The position numbers and the translations under genes are program-made. A stretch of DNA of 64,000 nt from Clusia tigrina. Taxonomy: Eukaryota; Arthropoda; Insecta; Diptera; Clusiidae. This document shows, one piece after another, positions 1 through 11,539 of this stretch; position 1 is the first letter of the stretch, and each line of letters opens with the position of its first letter. The notes under the pieces are model-generated. The model was not told where the DNA came from. It saw only the letters and a program-made list of their open reading frames with translations, and searched no databases. The stretch lies in NCBI GenBank assembly GCA_920105625.2, contig OV050033.1:54766780-54830779 (forward strand). The letters run 5' to 3'.

Positions 1-202
1 CGGAGAGAGAGATTAATTCCCAGATTATCGCAGTATACACCACAGCCCAGTATGTCGTTCAGTTTCGATACGTCAGTTAATATTTCTGTTGTGTTGTGAA
101 TGGAGGGGTGGCCTGCAAACCTCTCATCATCCTAGAATATGTGTGGTGAATTTGTGTTCAAAGCATGGTGGATGAACCGCATGGTCAATATCTTCCGGGG
201 TG

Positions 203-925
203 AGGTTAGATTGGGTTTTCGTGGAAGCCAGTCCACAGACCAACTCACTCAGACCACTATGGGTCCGTTGCGATAGCACCGAGTAACAACGCACCTCTGA
301 TTTACTCGTCAAACTATTTCGAAGCCCTAATAAAGCGCCGGATTTGTTTGACCTTCGCGCCGGGGATTTCCGTAAGAGAGCTGAAAGTGTATTTGCCTCA
401 AGAGCCCGCTCTGATTCTAACTAGAGCCGGGCAGATAATTATTTGTTAAACAGCTTCCCTCCTCCTCTTCCCAACAGCTTTTGCAGTATTCATGAGAAAA
501 TTCTCCCAGCCTGAAGAATAACCAATGACCAGTTATACAAGCCACAAGCTTAGAGATATCTTCTCTCGACAGGACAAGCAAGTCTCTAGATTTTTCCTAG
601 AGGCATCCTTGAAGTGAAAGTATCATGCAGGAGAATGTTGGCACGACCCAAGTCGGTCCTGGACCATTATCTGACAGCGTTAAGCGGCACGGCAGCAAGT
701 TTCGCAAGGACTGCTTGACTAAGAAATCCGACGGGATCCAATTAAGGAGTGTGAATAGCGCTTTAGTGGGAGTTGTACAGAGAGACCCAGTGACTGGTTT
801 CTTGCTAGTCAGGCGATTAACCCCCGGACACCATATTATATCCCCATAGGGAAGAATCGTCTCCACCACCACCTCATACACCCAGGGGATTATGAAGGAT
901 TTTAGCCCCCACCTTCGCCCAACAG
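203..925 (-). mobile_element. RNase H-type LINE fragment: RT tail plus degraded 3' end
   Basis: Read on the minus strand, 920-590 encodes the C-terminal part of a LINE reverse transcriptase. It shows a tryptophan-tyrosine block, VVVETILPYGDIIW, then TPTKALFTLLN, the layout that follows the catalytic core in R1/LOA-group LINEs. Between about 590 and 300 I see only decayed frames. At 290-203 the minus strand carries a 3' box (CTATCGCAACGGACC followed by GGTCTG) and ends in CTAACCTCACC, close to the ends of the copies at 1.85 kb and 8.8 kb. The catalytic core and most of RNase H are missing, so this is a dead fragment. The clade is inferred from motifs only. Confidence 0.6.
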
Positions 926-929
926 CTCA

Positions 930-1850
930 TTTCTAGAAATAAATGGGACTGTGAGTCCTCCGTCTTCTTCTGTGTATTATATTTATTTTAAACTTTTACT
1001 TCAGCTTTCTGAATCTTCTGTAACTGGAAACTGACACTTCTAACATAATTTGCATTATTATAATTCACTTTAAAAGAAGACGGAAGCTTACAATCAACGA
1101 TCAAATCCTTTTTCAACATACAGGATATTGTAGTAATTCCGTCATCCTGTTCCTCAAAACAAATGATCATCTAGAATTGGACAGTATTCTTCTTCGTTTT
1201 AGCTTTATTTCGCATTCTTATTTATTCAAAAGGAAACTTGTTCCTTATAGGGTATTAAAAGGCATCCTTTAATAGCCGGACCTTTGGGCAAGTATTCCAC
1301 ACAGTTTGCCAGCAACTGGGATTTAAAAGTACATCTTGTTACAAGGGCAATGATATTTTAAGAGGATGTCTAAGGATATTTTAAGAGGATGTCTATTTAC
1401 TCTTTATGATGGTCCAAGTATGATTACGGCTAAATGTATCTATAAACGTTGTTGCTTTGACGAGAACTGTTCCCAATTCTCTGCTGGATGCCTTTGATTA
1501 AGCCTTTAATCCTGAATTATTTCACATACTATTGGAGAGAGTCAATGTACACATAGTCTAACAATTGTAACCAATGTGGTTCACCTGACTCTACTCTTAA
1601 CTAATCCAGCCTAGGATGGATTTCAAAGGTGGAGTAGAATGGAATCATTGGCGATAGTAAGTCAATTGATGACGCTTGTATTTTAAAATGATGCAACTTT
1701 ATTCCCTATTCCTGCTAAAAGGACAGACTCTTTTTTCCTGAAAGAATTGTTAATCCTTTGGAAAACAATTTGGTTGATCATCATATTGCCACATTCTCAC
1801 ACGAATTTAGATGCACTTATTGTTATGATATTTGGAGAGTCAAACCAAGA
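930..1850. other. Noncoding stretch with a short tandem duplication
   Basis: AT-rich sequence without a recognisable gene. A 20-bp unit beginning GATATTTTAAGAGG occurs twice, at 1352 and 1375. A minus-strand open stretch at 1170-988 (60 codons) looks coding-like but matches no family I recognise. Confidence 0.5.
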
Positions 1851-1851
1851 T

Positions 1852-2170
1852 AGCTTAGGTTAGGTTAGACTGTCCGGCCGTGAAGACCACACATGGACCT
1901 GCAAGGTCCTTTGCGATGCCAGCTGGATATCCGTTTAAGAGCTGTTGTATAAATCGTTAAACAGAGAGTCGCTCTTACCAAATCCTAAGAGCGAAACTGT
2001 CTCTAATTGTTCGATCTCTTCTAGTCCTTCAAGCCAAGGGGTCCCAGATATATTAGCCGTGTTTTCGATATTGCGGTACAGAGGCACAGGAGATGCTCTA
2101 AAGTTTCCCTTGTGTCCTGCTCCCCACATTTCCTGCATTCATCGTTGTGTGTGAGTCCCATCCTTTTAGC
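1852..2170 (-). mobile_element. LINE 3' end: RNase H C-terminal region and TAACC tail
   Basis: The minus strand from about 2165 reads, across frames, as a LINE C-terminal zinc finger (THNDECRKCG type, with Cys-x2-Cys). It continues into a leucine-rich tail, GTPWLEGLEEIEQLETVSLL, as after the RNase H domain of R1/LOA-type LINEs. The 3' untranslated part contains GGCATCGCAAAGGACC and GGTCCATGTGTGG and ends in CTAACCTAACCTAAGC near 1852. At least one frameshift separates the finger from the tail. Only the last few hundred bases of the parent element remain, as expected of a 5'-truncated insertion. Confidence 0.65.
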
Positions 2171-5100
2171 TCACACCAAGATAAAAATGAAGAAAAAGTT
2201 AATATAAATAATCCAGGATTGTTTTGAGGTCTGATATAAGCTCCAGCAGGACTACTGAAAAACACACTTTCACAAAACACTCCTGTTCCCTTAAACCAAT
2301 GCAAATAAATATCTAAAAATTATATTTTTCCGAACCTCACTGCATATTCATATGTAAAATTTATATTTAAATATGCATCCATATTCATGCGAGTCTCGCG
2401 TAGTCCTAAGCTTCTTTTAATAAGAATTAAAAGCTCAACAAATTGGAAAGCTGCTATACACACATACACGAATGTATGTGTTTGTTATTGTGTGCGTGAG
2501 AGTGTATATGAGTGTGAGTATTATGCAAAATTTCCACAAAGCCTTAAACGTGCTCGTTTTACATGAACAGCTACTGAGACCATGTGTGTGTGTGTGTGAG
2601 TGTTTAGGACATGCCTTTATGTTAGGGCTTAAGCCAGTTTGGTATGATACGCATATAAAATGTAGCATATATGCAGGCGATTTGGTAATTTTTTTGCACT
2701 GCAAGCACATAAAATATTAGAGATAATAATAAAACGGCACTTTATTTCGTATTAAGACCTCGTGGGACTCCGGAGTGAATGGGCATGTCTGTTAAATGTT
2801 GATAGCAAAACTGCAGAGGCAGCAAAATGAATTTTATATGAATGAATACTTACAATAAAATCAATTTGAAGGTGATATGGAAATCCTTGACAATAAAATC
2901 ACACTTAATAATAGAGTAAAATTTGAACTGAGTCTTTTAAGATTTCTGTACAAATTCAATTAGTAAGAAAGTATACATTATAAGGAGCTATAAACAGGTA
3001 TTGAGAGGGCCAAGGATCAGTTGAGAAAATTAGCTGAATATTACTTCACTCCTATGCGCATTTATTATCAAAAAGGATAATCAAAAGTTCAAACACAAGT
3101 GAGTAACCAACTGAACACTCCTCGTAACTCACTCAACCACATCCACATTTTGATACGTGGTAACCAGTCTAACGCTAATCACCACACTAAGCAGGCGGGA
3201 AAGTATACGCCAACATCATTAGTCCTGCCTTGTGCCCCATTAACTATGCTTGCAAGCCAAGCAATTGCCAGCGTTGACATAAGGATGTGCGTATAAATTA
3301 CTTATGCTACTCCCGATTATACCAGTTGCCACACGGTTGGAAGCGCAGTTATCCTTGTTGTCAGCACACTTGCACTACGACAAAGGCAACTACCACGAAA
3401 GCGTACATGCACGTTCAGACGCACATGCACATGCAGATTCACGCAGGACATTTTGTACGACTATCACTTTAGAGAGCTGTTATTTTGTTGCATCAAAATA
3501 TGCGATTTTTCTCTTGAGAAGTAACAAGTAATTTATGAGTAAGGCAGGGAATGCAAATATATGTGATTATAAATCCAAGAAGAGTCAGTTACCAATTATT
3601 TTGTAGTGCTGAAGATGTAAGCATACACTCGTGTGAGAGAAAATATGCTGATGTACAAGGTATGATCAAATGTTTGATATTTTGATTTAAGGATCTTTCA
3701 AATGTTCCCAGCCTTGTTAGATATTTCCTTGTAAATCTTCTAAATTTAAAAAGATTGTTCTATTTCTGCAGCAACTCTAGTCTTCCATGTAGGTTAAAAC
3801 CATGGGTTTGGCTATCCATAAAACTATTCATAACTTCTACCCGATGTCCTTCGATTGTCTATGATGCATAATGGAATGAAGAGTATGTGAAAAAATGTAG
3901 TTATTGGCAGGATTATGACTATCAGGATTAATGGAGTTTCTAGAAGTAATCTTGCAGCTAGATCTGTACCTAAACTAGCATAACTTTATTTATGAATAAT
4001 ATTGAGAAAAGTAAGTGGAATTTTGTAATCAAGCATTTCATGGCCGTGGTCCTCCACTTGATAGAAAATATTGGATCTCTATATAATATAGTAAATAGAT
4101 ATTTGCAGCATAGAGATCAGTTTAAAGTGTTCCTCATTGTCCAGTTCAGTCAACCAGATAGCGATACTTTCAATGACTCTGAATCCTAGCAAACCGCCAT
4201 GCAGAACTGACTCTAAATCCTAGCAAAGACATGCAGCTTAAACCACAGATATAGGATAATAGTGTTGGATCCTAGTAACTGGATTCAATTGGCGGATTTT
4301 GCATATTCTGTTGAAGAGAACCATCACACTTTCTTTAGCATGTTTTTCCAGAAATTCTTATTTGAGTTCTTAAAATTCAAAATTTATTATTCATTCCACA
4401 TTTACATTAAAAAAATAGCAATCATAATGTAATCTTAATAAATTATGGTTTACTTCTTCCCGAAATGTTTATTTTTCTATCAAATATTTCGTACAATTCC
4501 ACAAAAGGCTTGAATTATACTCTTCCTTATTATCTCCTATAATTCCTCTCAGATTCCACCTGATCCTATGCATATTCCATCTACTATATCACATTCTACT
4601 ACCTCATATACTACCTCATCATTCCACAAATATGGTTTACCATTGAACAATGTCCTGCAGACTAAATTATGTCATGCATTCTTTACAATTGACAAATATT
4701 TGATGACATTCGTTTTGACTGATGTGTCCGTTCTGATAAGAAGTACCTCCCAATTACACAAGTCGGTGAACCCCAATATATGCATTGTTTCCAAATTGGG
4801 TAATCTTCATTCTCAGGTGCCTGTATTGAGCTGAGTAAGGTTCAGAAGTATTGGAAGGATCCTCATAATTAGTTTGTGGCCTTTTTGTAATAGAGGACTC
4901 ATTGACTTTAATACATGTTGTGATTGTTATTGTTATTGTTATTATGAGCATAACCCTACTGCGGCCTTAAAATCTGTTGAAGGATTGCAATGTCCTCCTT
5001 GAGCCCTCTTTAATGGATAAAGCACAAGTTATGATAGAACTTATGTTTCAAAATAGACTAAGGTCGGCCAGCATAGTTTCTTAATTACAAACTGGAACTG

Positions 5101-8100
5101 TTCATCATATTGTTAGACCAATTTTTAATCGATGAACACCATCTAGTATTCCTGTTACTAAGCTTCAAAGTGAAAGACTTATAACGGAATAACATTTTCG
5201 AGTCTTAAATAAAGCTATCTCTTTTAAAGTGATGGGCTTAGATCTGCCATGTGTTGGAATGACCTCAAAGCAGCTGTATTAAATAAAAAGGAAGCAATTA
5301 ACGATTCCTTCGTATTCATTTAATATCGAAGAAGAAATGATTCAGTGATTCATCTCAATACCTTTATTTCTATGGTATCAAGTAGGTTAGAATAACATCT
5401 TAAATCTAATTAATGCATATAATAATCTTTAGCTAGTATTGGTATTATTTCCCTTATCGCATCAATTTGAACTACTCTGCTTACTTGATGAACACTAAAT
5501 TACAAATAAACGCATATAATATCCTGCGAACCTGAAGTATAATAAAAGTGTAGTATAATTCGATCCACAAAGCCACGAAGGTCTTATAATTTAGTCCGAG
5601 TATCCTCATATACAGTTGATGATTGGCAAATACATGGAAACATAATCAGCAATTGTACGTTTTCAAAAATCTGCGATGCATAACATGACAGAAAAGTGGT
5701 GATGGAGTACCAAAAAACACATTTGAAAGCTAATTCGAGGTATATTTGTCCTAAACAAAATGTAGAACAGGCTACGAGCATTCTTCTCCATTCCTTGTCG
5801 TACACAAAAAGTAGAACAGGCTCGAGCATTCTTTTCTATTCCCATCCTATAATTGCACAAATCAAATAATTCGAAACGTTGGCGTAATCTGCAAGAATAT
5901 TGCAATTATCCAGCCGCATCACTAAAACGTTAAAATCTCCACTTTCCCTAAAAGAAAATATCATTTGGTTGGGACTCTGTTCAGCCTCTAAGCAGAAAAT
6001 TTGTAGTCCTTGAACATACTAAGCAGGATTTCTGGGGCATCAACTGAGTTGTCAGGGCTACTGGAAGACTGCTTCATGGACACTGTTCATTGAAATTTAC
6101 TAATTTCGAATATAACTGTTCATTTATTGCGGCTGCATCCTTTCCTCACCCTGGCTTCCCACATCTCTTTTCTTTTTGCTGCGGTATCCGATCATTACCA
6201 TCACCAGTTTCTGCACAGTTCGCTGTCTGGTCCCTCCTTAACGGATACGATATTTGCCTATCAAACGGAGACATTGCGACCACTAATAAACTGGCAGCCG
6301 ATGAATTTATGCAGCAAAAGTTTGGTGCGTGCTGCTCTGTGTCCCGTTTGTGAGAGTGTGTGAGCGCCTGAGTGTGTATGTGAGTGTGTGTTAAACTTCA
6401 CCACAAACTTTGGTCCGTTTTTGCTGTGCTGTTTTTCAAGCAGGATTTGGTGGTCGCATTCTCCTCACGTTGACCAAACAGAGCGGGAAACGTGTTCCTT
6501 TTCCCAACATTTCCTTTTGCTGGTGTACATGCGAGTATCCTGGAGCGTTTGCAGTGGATGCTGGGAATATTGCAAGCAGCTCCGACAAACACTGCATGAT
6601 TAAATGTTTTTGTTCAGGAGTTTTTTATTTGGTTCTTTCAATTCAGTGCTTTCAATTGGAAGTTTTCCTAATATTGCAACAAAAAAAGGGTAGTCCCCTT
6701 TGCATAATTCATGTGAGGATTTAGAGATGTGATATTTAAGAAAATATTTTAAAAAAGTATTTTTGAAATATTCATAACTCTATTAATTCAAAGAGGATAC
6801 GAATAGAAATCTCTTTGAGTCAACTTCAATTGACTTATTGTGCAAACGAATGTGAGTGGAACAAGCTAACCAGTTCAGCTCTACCAGTGACAACCTTCGA
6901 GTTGTATCTACATGCAGGGATATTAAAACGAGCAAGGATTATGATTGATAATTAGAGCGACTATTATGAGGAAATTGGAGACTGCATATCAAAATACTAA
7001 TAGAGCAAAGTATGATACGTGATATAAGAAAATACCCAACTAACAACAATACTTTAACAATATGGTTAAGAAGAGTAGGAAGAGGACACTTGAGCTGTAT
7101 CGCCATATCAATTATAGATCTTTCCATTTAAAATCATATATTGAATAATTTTATTTCTTCTTTTCCAATAGTTAAAACGGGAAGTAATCAATTATGAAGA
7201 GTTTGTACACTTTATCAATTATTATCTTATCTTATTACTTGATTCAATAGCCTTGGATCCTTGGGTGCTATATTATCCCAGTATCTCTCGATCCCATCTG
7301 ATATATAGCAGTGGGGTAGGTCGAAGAATTGCCTTGGAAAGAAACTTCAAGTACTAAGGAAAGTGCTACCCATTATGCTTTCCCTAAGTACTCGTAACTT
7401 CCTAGAAAAATCCGTTCATTATTTTCCTTTCTCTCTGATTAACTCTTCACCTACAAAATGCCAGCACAGTTTTACGTGCTATTTAAAAATAAAAATTCTT
7501 GCTCCAATTGAATTAAACGTTCTATTAAACAAAATCAAAAGTCAACAATGCAACAATATCCGATGTCCTGGAAGCGGAAATTAATTTTTTATGCTCGTAC
7601 TTGCAGCACACCACTTGCAGAACGAGTGTTGTGGCATAACTACAGCACATTCATTACAATGTGTTAATATTTTATTGAATGAGTGCATGTGTAGTGGGTG
7701 AATGTGTATGTGTGTGTTTACGTGGTGCATGCACGATTAAACCGTCCCCATAAAAGTGCTGCAAAGTGAGCATGAGGCAAACCAAAAGCAAACAAACCGA
7801 ACATGAACACATAAATGGAATTGTTTGATTTGTGATGGCATATAATGGGACACTGAATAAAAGGTACACTGCGAACGACGCTGGGCATTGAACTGACGGA
7901 GAATTTGGCATAGATGGGGAAGTAGCAAGTAGCAGTCACTTTAAACTAAGAATATCTTCGCTCTTCTAAGCGACAACTTTAATGGATTTGTTTTTCTATC
8001 CATAAACTAAAGTATTGAAGAGGAACTGTATAATCTGGAGTTTTCTATAACAGTGAAGCGTTTTGTGGAGCACCTAAAATATACTACAGACCTTCGACTC

Positions 8101-8280
8101 TCATATAAAACTAATTTGTATGGCTTTGAATCTCTATCAGTATATGGAAGACTACTGATAGAGATTCACTGCTGAAGCCTGCATCCGGTTTGCTTACGAC
8201 GAGAGTAACTAACAAGTGCTCATGTATTGATTCGCATACTTAACTCACACCTAACTGTGAGATCGAGATTCCAAACTGCG
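2171..8280. other. Long noncoding stretch with minor repeats
   Basis: No exon, RNA gene or clear transposon was recognised here. Minor structure: GT-rich tracts near 2470-2610 and 6350-6390; a short repeat of ATCCTAGCAAA near 4180-4235; a 49-bp tandem duplication at 5756-5845 (GTAGAACAGG at 5762 and 5811); and a TG/CA-rich stretch near 7680-7730. Open frames in this stretch (for example 6090-6720) have no family features and overlap each other in several frames. Confidence 0.5.
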
Positions 8281-8289
8281 TACAGGACG

Positions 8290-8570
8290 ACTCAGAGCAC
8301 TCTCGCAGTTTAGAGACAGATGTGTTGGGAATGGACAATGCACATTCCATATCCCTGGAGATACTTCTGAGTTTCATAAAGGAATCCACGAAATTTGAAA
8401 AGGTGTAACTTCACAATCCTCTACCTCCCGCCTCTAATATTTTGAGGTTTAGAGTACAATGGGAATCAATGCCTCTGTACTTGGAGACCTTCTTCGCCAC
8501 TTCTATACAACTTTCTATCTATCCTGGCCTGTAGTAAATGTCAAGTGCTGAAAATAGCAGCTCAGCAGGA
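8290..8570 (+). mobile_element. LINE RNase H C-terminal remnant and 3' UTR
   Basis: The plus strand reads TDVLGM, then SLEILLSFIKESTKFEKV and a stop, which resembles the very C-terminus of RNase H-type LINE ORF2 proteins. The following untranslated part has a TTTAGAGTACAATGGG box, then CCTCTGTACTTGGAGACC. A clearly related copy lies at 33.0-33.25 kb inside the odorant receptor intron. Both are short and decayed. The assignment rests on the resemblance to LINE C-termini and on the second copy. Confidence 0.5.
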
Positions 8571-8790
8571 TTTGATGTGTTCAATGACAACATTTTTATT
8601 AACATATTTACAACTCTCATTTAAGGAGATAAGTCACAGGACTTCTGGAATACTTTTTATATAATCTTATGATATTATTTAAATATTTCTTATAATTTTA
8701 TTTAGTATAAAAGGAGGCACTCACCGAATAATTATGTAAATTGAAACCTTACAAATAAATATGTCAACATTAGCTGCAATTCTTAACCAT

Positions 8791-9100
8791 AGGTTAGGTT
8801 AGGTTAGGCTGGCTGGCCGAATAGGCTACGCATAGACCTGTTAGGTACTTAGCGATACCAGATAAGTGTCTGTTTATATGTCGCTGAAGTGGAAATCATT
8901 GAATAAGGAGGCGTCTTTTGGTAGCCTTATTCTTAGCCCTAGAAACCATATCTTCAAAAATAGTTTTACATTATCTCTAAACAGTTTTATCGAGTTCATT
9001 GGCTGTGTAAGGATTAATGGTAACAGTGATACGATTTGTGTCTTGCGACCCCTGCATTCAACAAGCAGGAGTTGTTCCTTATCTTGTGTTTTGTATTGTA
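8791..9100 (-). mobile_element. LINE 3' end with telomere-like TAACC tail
   Basis: The plus strand starts with AGGTTAGGTTAGGTTAGG; on the minus strand this is the 3' tail of a LINE remnant. Just upstream on the minus strand is a GGTATCGCTAAGTACC box and a GGTCTATGCG segment, the same order as in the copy at 1.85 kb. Further upstream are decayed C-terminal codons (IFEDMVSRA). No intact domain remains. Confidence 0.55.
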
Positions 9101-10059
9101 ACGGGAGTTATGTCAATTTTTAATGGTTTTCAATCTTACGGTCTCTCACGCAAGTAATATTATTACAACAAAGGAGGCTAATCAGATACTAAACTGTAAA
9201 AAAGTAGTAAACTTTTGTCGATCAGGACACAGTTGGCGCTGTTTGTTAAGTAAATATAACAAAAGATCCGTTTGAACGGTTCAATAGACAGACACTTCTA
9301 GAAACTGTTCATGATGCATTTGAACAATAAGAATTGAACTGATCCTTATATAAGTACACAATAATTAAAAAAAAATCATACGAGTATAAAGGAAGAATCA
9401 AGCAATATAATTACCAAAGTACTGGAGTTACACACCCAAGTACTTTCTATATGAGAAACAAAAATCTGGACACTCTTTAGTTAGTAAGTTAGTTTCTCTT
9501 CGCTTCTTAAAGGGGTCTCCTAGATATTTTAAGAAGCGTTTCTATTAAGTTGGTGCCATTGTAAAGAACAATATTGGCTTCTGTTAGGGTCTGGATTACT
9601 GTAGTTCTCTATTCCAGGGTGCATTTCCAAGTTATTCTTGATCTATACAGTAGTCTGTTATCCTGTGGCTACTACTTTAGCTACTGTTGTGGCTACTACT
9701 TTAGCTGTGATCTGTGAGGTGTGATAAGAGTTAATCGCCTTTCACTCGATTAAATCTTCACACAAATTTCTGTATGCTGGCATGGGCTCTGGAACTCAGT
9801 GTTAGAGATCTAGTTCGACTAAAATATTCTCAGAATTCGCTTATGGACGAATACTCCTTTTATATAATATAATAATTAATTATTAATAATATAATAATTA
9901 TCTTTGGTAATAATTATCCTTTATAATTCCTATTTGTAATTCAATAATTAACTTCTTTAATTTAATTATTCAATAAATATTAATAATGCCAAATAAATTA
10001 GAAAATGGGAGAGTGATTTGACTATAACTGCCTATATAAATAGATAGATATATTTAAGG
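9101..10059. other. Noncoding stretch with hairpin and AT-rich tract
   Basis: A perfect 11-bp inverted repeat (CGCTTCTTAAA at 9501-9511, complement at 9528-9538) could form a hairpin with a 16-base loop. TGTGGCTACTACTTTAGCT occurs twice near 9665-9710. A strongly AT-rich, partly palindromic tract occupies about 9860-9990. No gene was seen. Confidence 0.5.
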
Positions 10060-10323
10060 GTGTTTAAGGCCTATTGTGATGCCCCCTATTTCTTTGAAAA
10101 ATGAGGATAGTCTCATCTATAAATCTTCTGTCAGGTTAATTTTCGACAGGAATTCATATATTATGGAGGAATCAAGATGAGGGATCTTGCTTATATCTAA
10201 GATATAATCTCCAAAACACCTGAGTATATTGTGTGCCAATGGTCCGCAGTCTGTGATCAGGTGCAGTGAGGTTTCGTCACATTCTCCACAGAATCGACAG
10301 ATGGGATCTGAAGATATACCCAA
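10060..10323 (-). mobile_element. LINE RNase H C-terminal zinc finger fragment
   Basis: The minus strand encodes 68 residues beginning MGISSDPICRFCGECDE, then TSLHLITDCGPLA. This is the Cys-x2-Cys...His...Cys finger that follows RNase H in R1/LOA-type LINEs (canonical pattern C-x2-C-x-E-x-H-L-x-C-x-L). The coding end is followed by a GGCATCACAATAGGCC box, matching the other LINE 3' ends in this window. The rest of ORF2 is absent upstream, so the copy is 5'-truncated. Confidence 0.7.
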
Positions 10324-10329
10324 CTATAT

Positions 10330-11135
10330 AACTGCGTACACAGCAACAATTTTAATGGATGAAACAGTAACTTTTTTGTGTGGCCCAACAGTAAAAACCG
10401 CCCACACCCCAGCTCTTTTAATGGAAACTAATTTTTATCACCATAAATGAAGTATCCAAATAATACTCCAACTTTGGCCTATCAGAAAAAATCACACGTT
10501 GTCCATTGGTCATTGGAGAGTCATCATCCACACTTGCATTTTAAGTAGATATAGTGAAGATATGCTGCTAAGTTAGATTCAAAATAAAGACTACAAAATA
10601 AATTGATCATCTTTACAACTCACACAAACTTTTCTGCATTCAATTTCGATTCATATTAAACCTTCAATATTCGTTTCCCTTCAATCGGCTGCTTTCCGCT
10701 GGTTGCTATTGTAAATACTCTGCAATTGCAACTCCCCTCATTAGTTCGACTTTAACTGATATTCAAGGACTCTCTGTGAATGTCTTCATAAGTGCGTTCT
10801 TTCACAATTTTCCATTCACACACAATTAAACGCATGTATTCTAATGCGGTTCTGTTTCCATTTCCACTTTCCTTGTGAATCGCTCCACTGCAACTTATTT
10901 GCAATTCACTATAATACGAGGCCGCATTTAAAATGTCTCAAGGTCAAATTGAATAATGTTCGCACGTGTTAAAATGTGGTTGACATGTGTGCATTTTCCA
11001 ACTACAATATGAATGTGTGTGTGTCTACGGGTGTCTGTGTTAGAGCACACAAATTTTATTCGTCCTAGAAAAGTATAGCAGTCAACCTGATTATACACTC
11101 ATATAGAAAGAAGAATAGAAAGAAACAGATAAGAC
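10330..11135. other. Noncoding stretch
   Basis: No gene or repeat family recognised; a few CA/TG runs near 10810 and 11010-11050. Confidence 0.5.
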
Positions 11136-11141
11136 CACGAA

Positions 11142-11537
11142 ATGGTCAGGATTCACATTGCAAATCTAAATTTGAGGCGAGTATTGATGCGGGAGTGGCT
11201 TCAAGGACACATTTCCCAAAATCATGTATTGAATAAGCACCCAAATCTTGGGTATGTTGTGAATAGTGGAAAAATAATGAATAAAAGAACTGGAAGTGTG
11301 CATTATTCAATTAAAAGGGCACAACCTCTTCGTTAGACTACAGATGACGACTTAGTGAACACATTGAATAGTATAGAAATGCGATTGAAGGCGTCACAGG
11401 CTTTTGTGGCGAGAATTAAGACAAGGGAGAAGGATCATACAATTATTTTGTAAATGGTACAAAATATGTTCAAATGGAGTTGCGACTCAGCTGATGTCAT
11501 ATACGAGTGTGTTCAGAAGGCGATGAAGAACAAATGA
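11142..11537 (+). pseudogene. Unidentified coding-like segment with two in-frame stops
   Basis: One frame stays protein-like for about 130 codons, broken by TAG at 11334-11336 and TAA at 11451-11453 and ending at TGA 11535-11537. The translation is charged and soluble, with no transmembrane segment (it starts MVRIHIANLNLRRVLMREWL; later RLKASQAFVARIKTREKDH). I do not recognise a domain. It is not one of the LINE, mariner or Helitron proteins elsewhere in the window. It could be a decayed exon, a captured gene piece or part of an unknown transposon. A random open frame is less likely because the composition stays coding-like across both stops. Confidence 0.35.
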
Positions 11538-11539
11538 AC

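Noticed and set aside
6090..6724. Several overlapping open frames up to 104 codons
   Set aside because: They overlap in different frames and on both strands, have no domain features and lie among TG-rich repeats.
8791..8812. TTAGG-type telomeric repeat
   Set aside because: Only three units, inside the chromosome arm and at the end of a LINE 3' box; flies lack TTAGG telomeres. It is read as a LINE tail.
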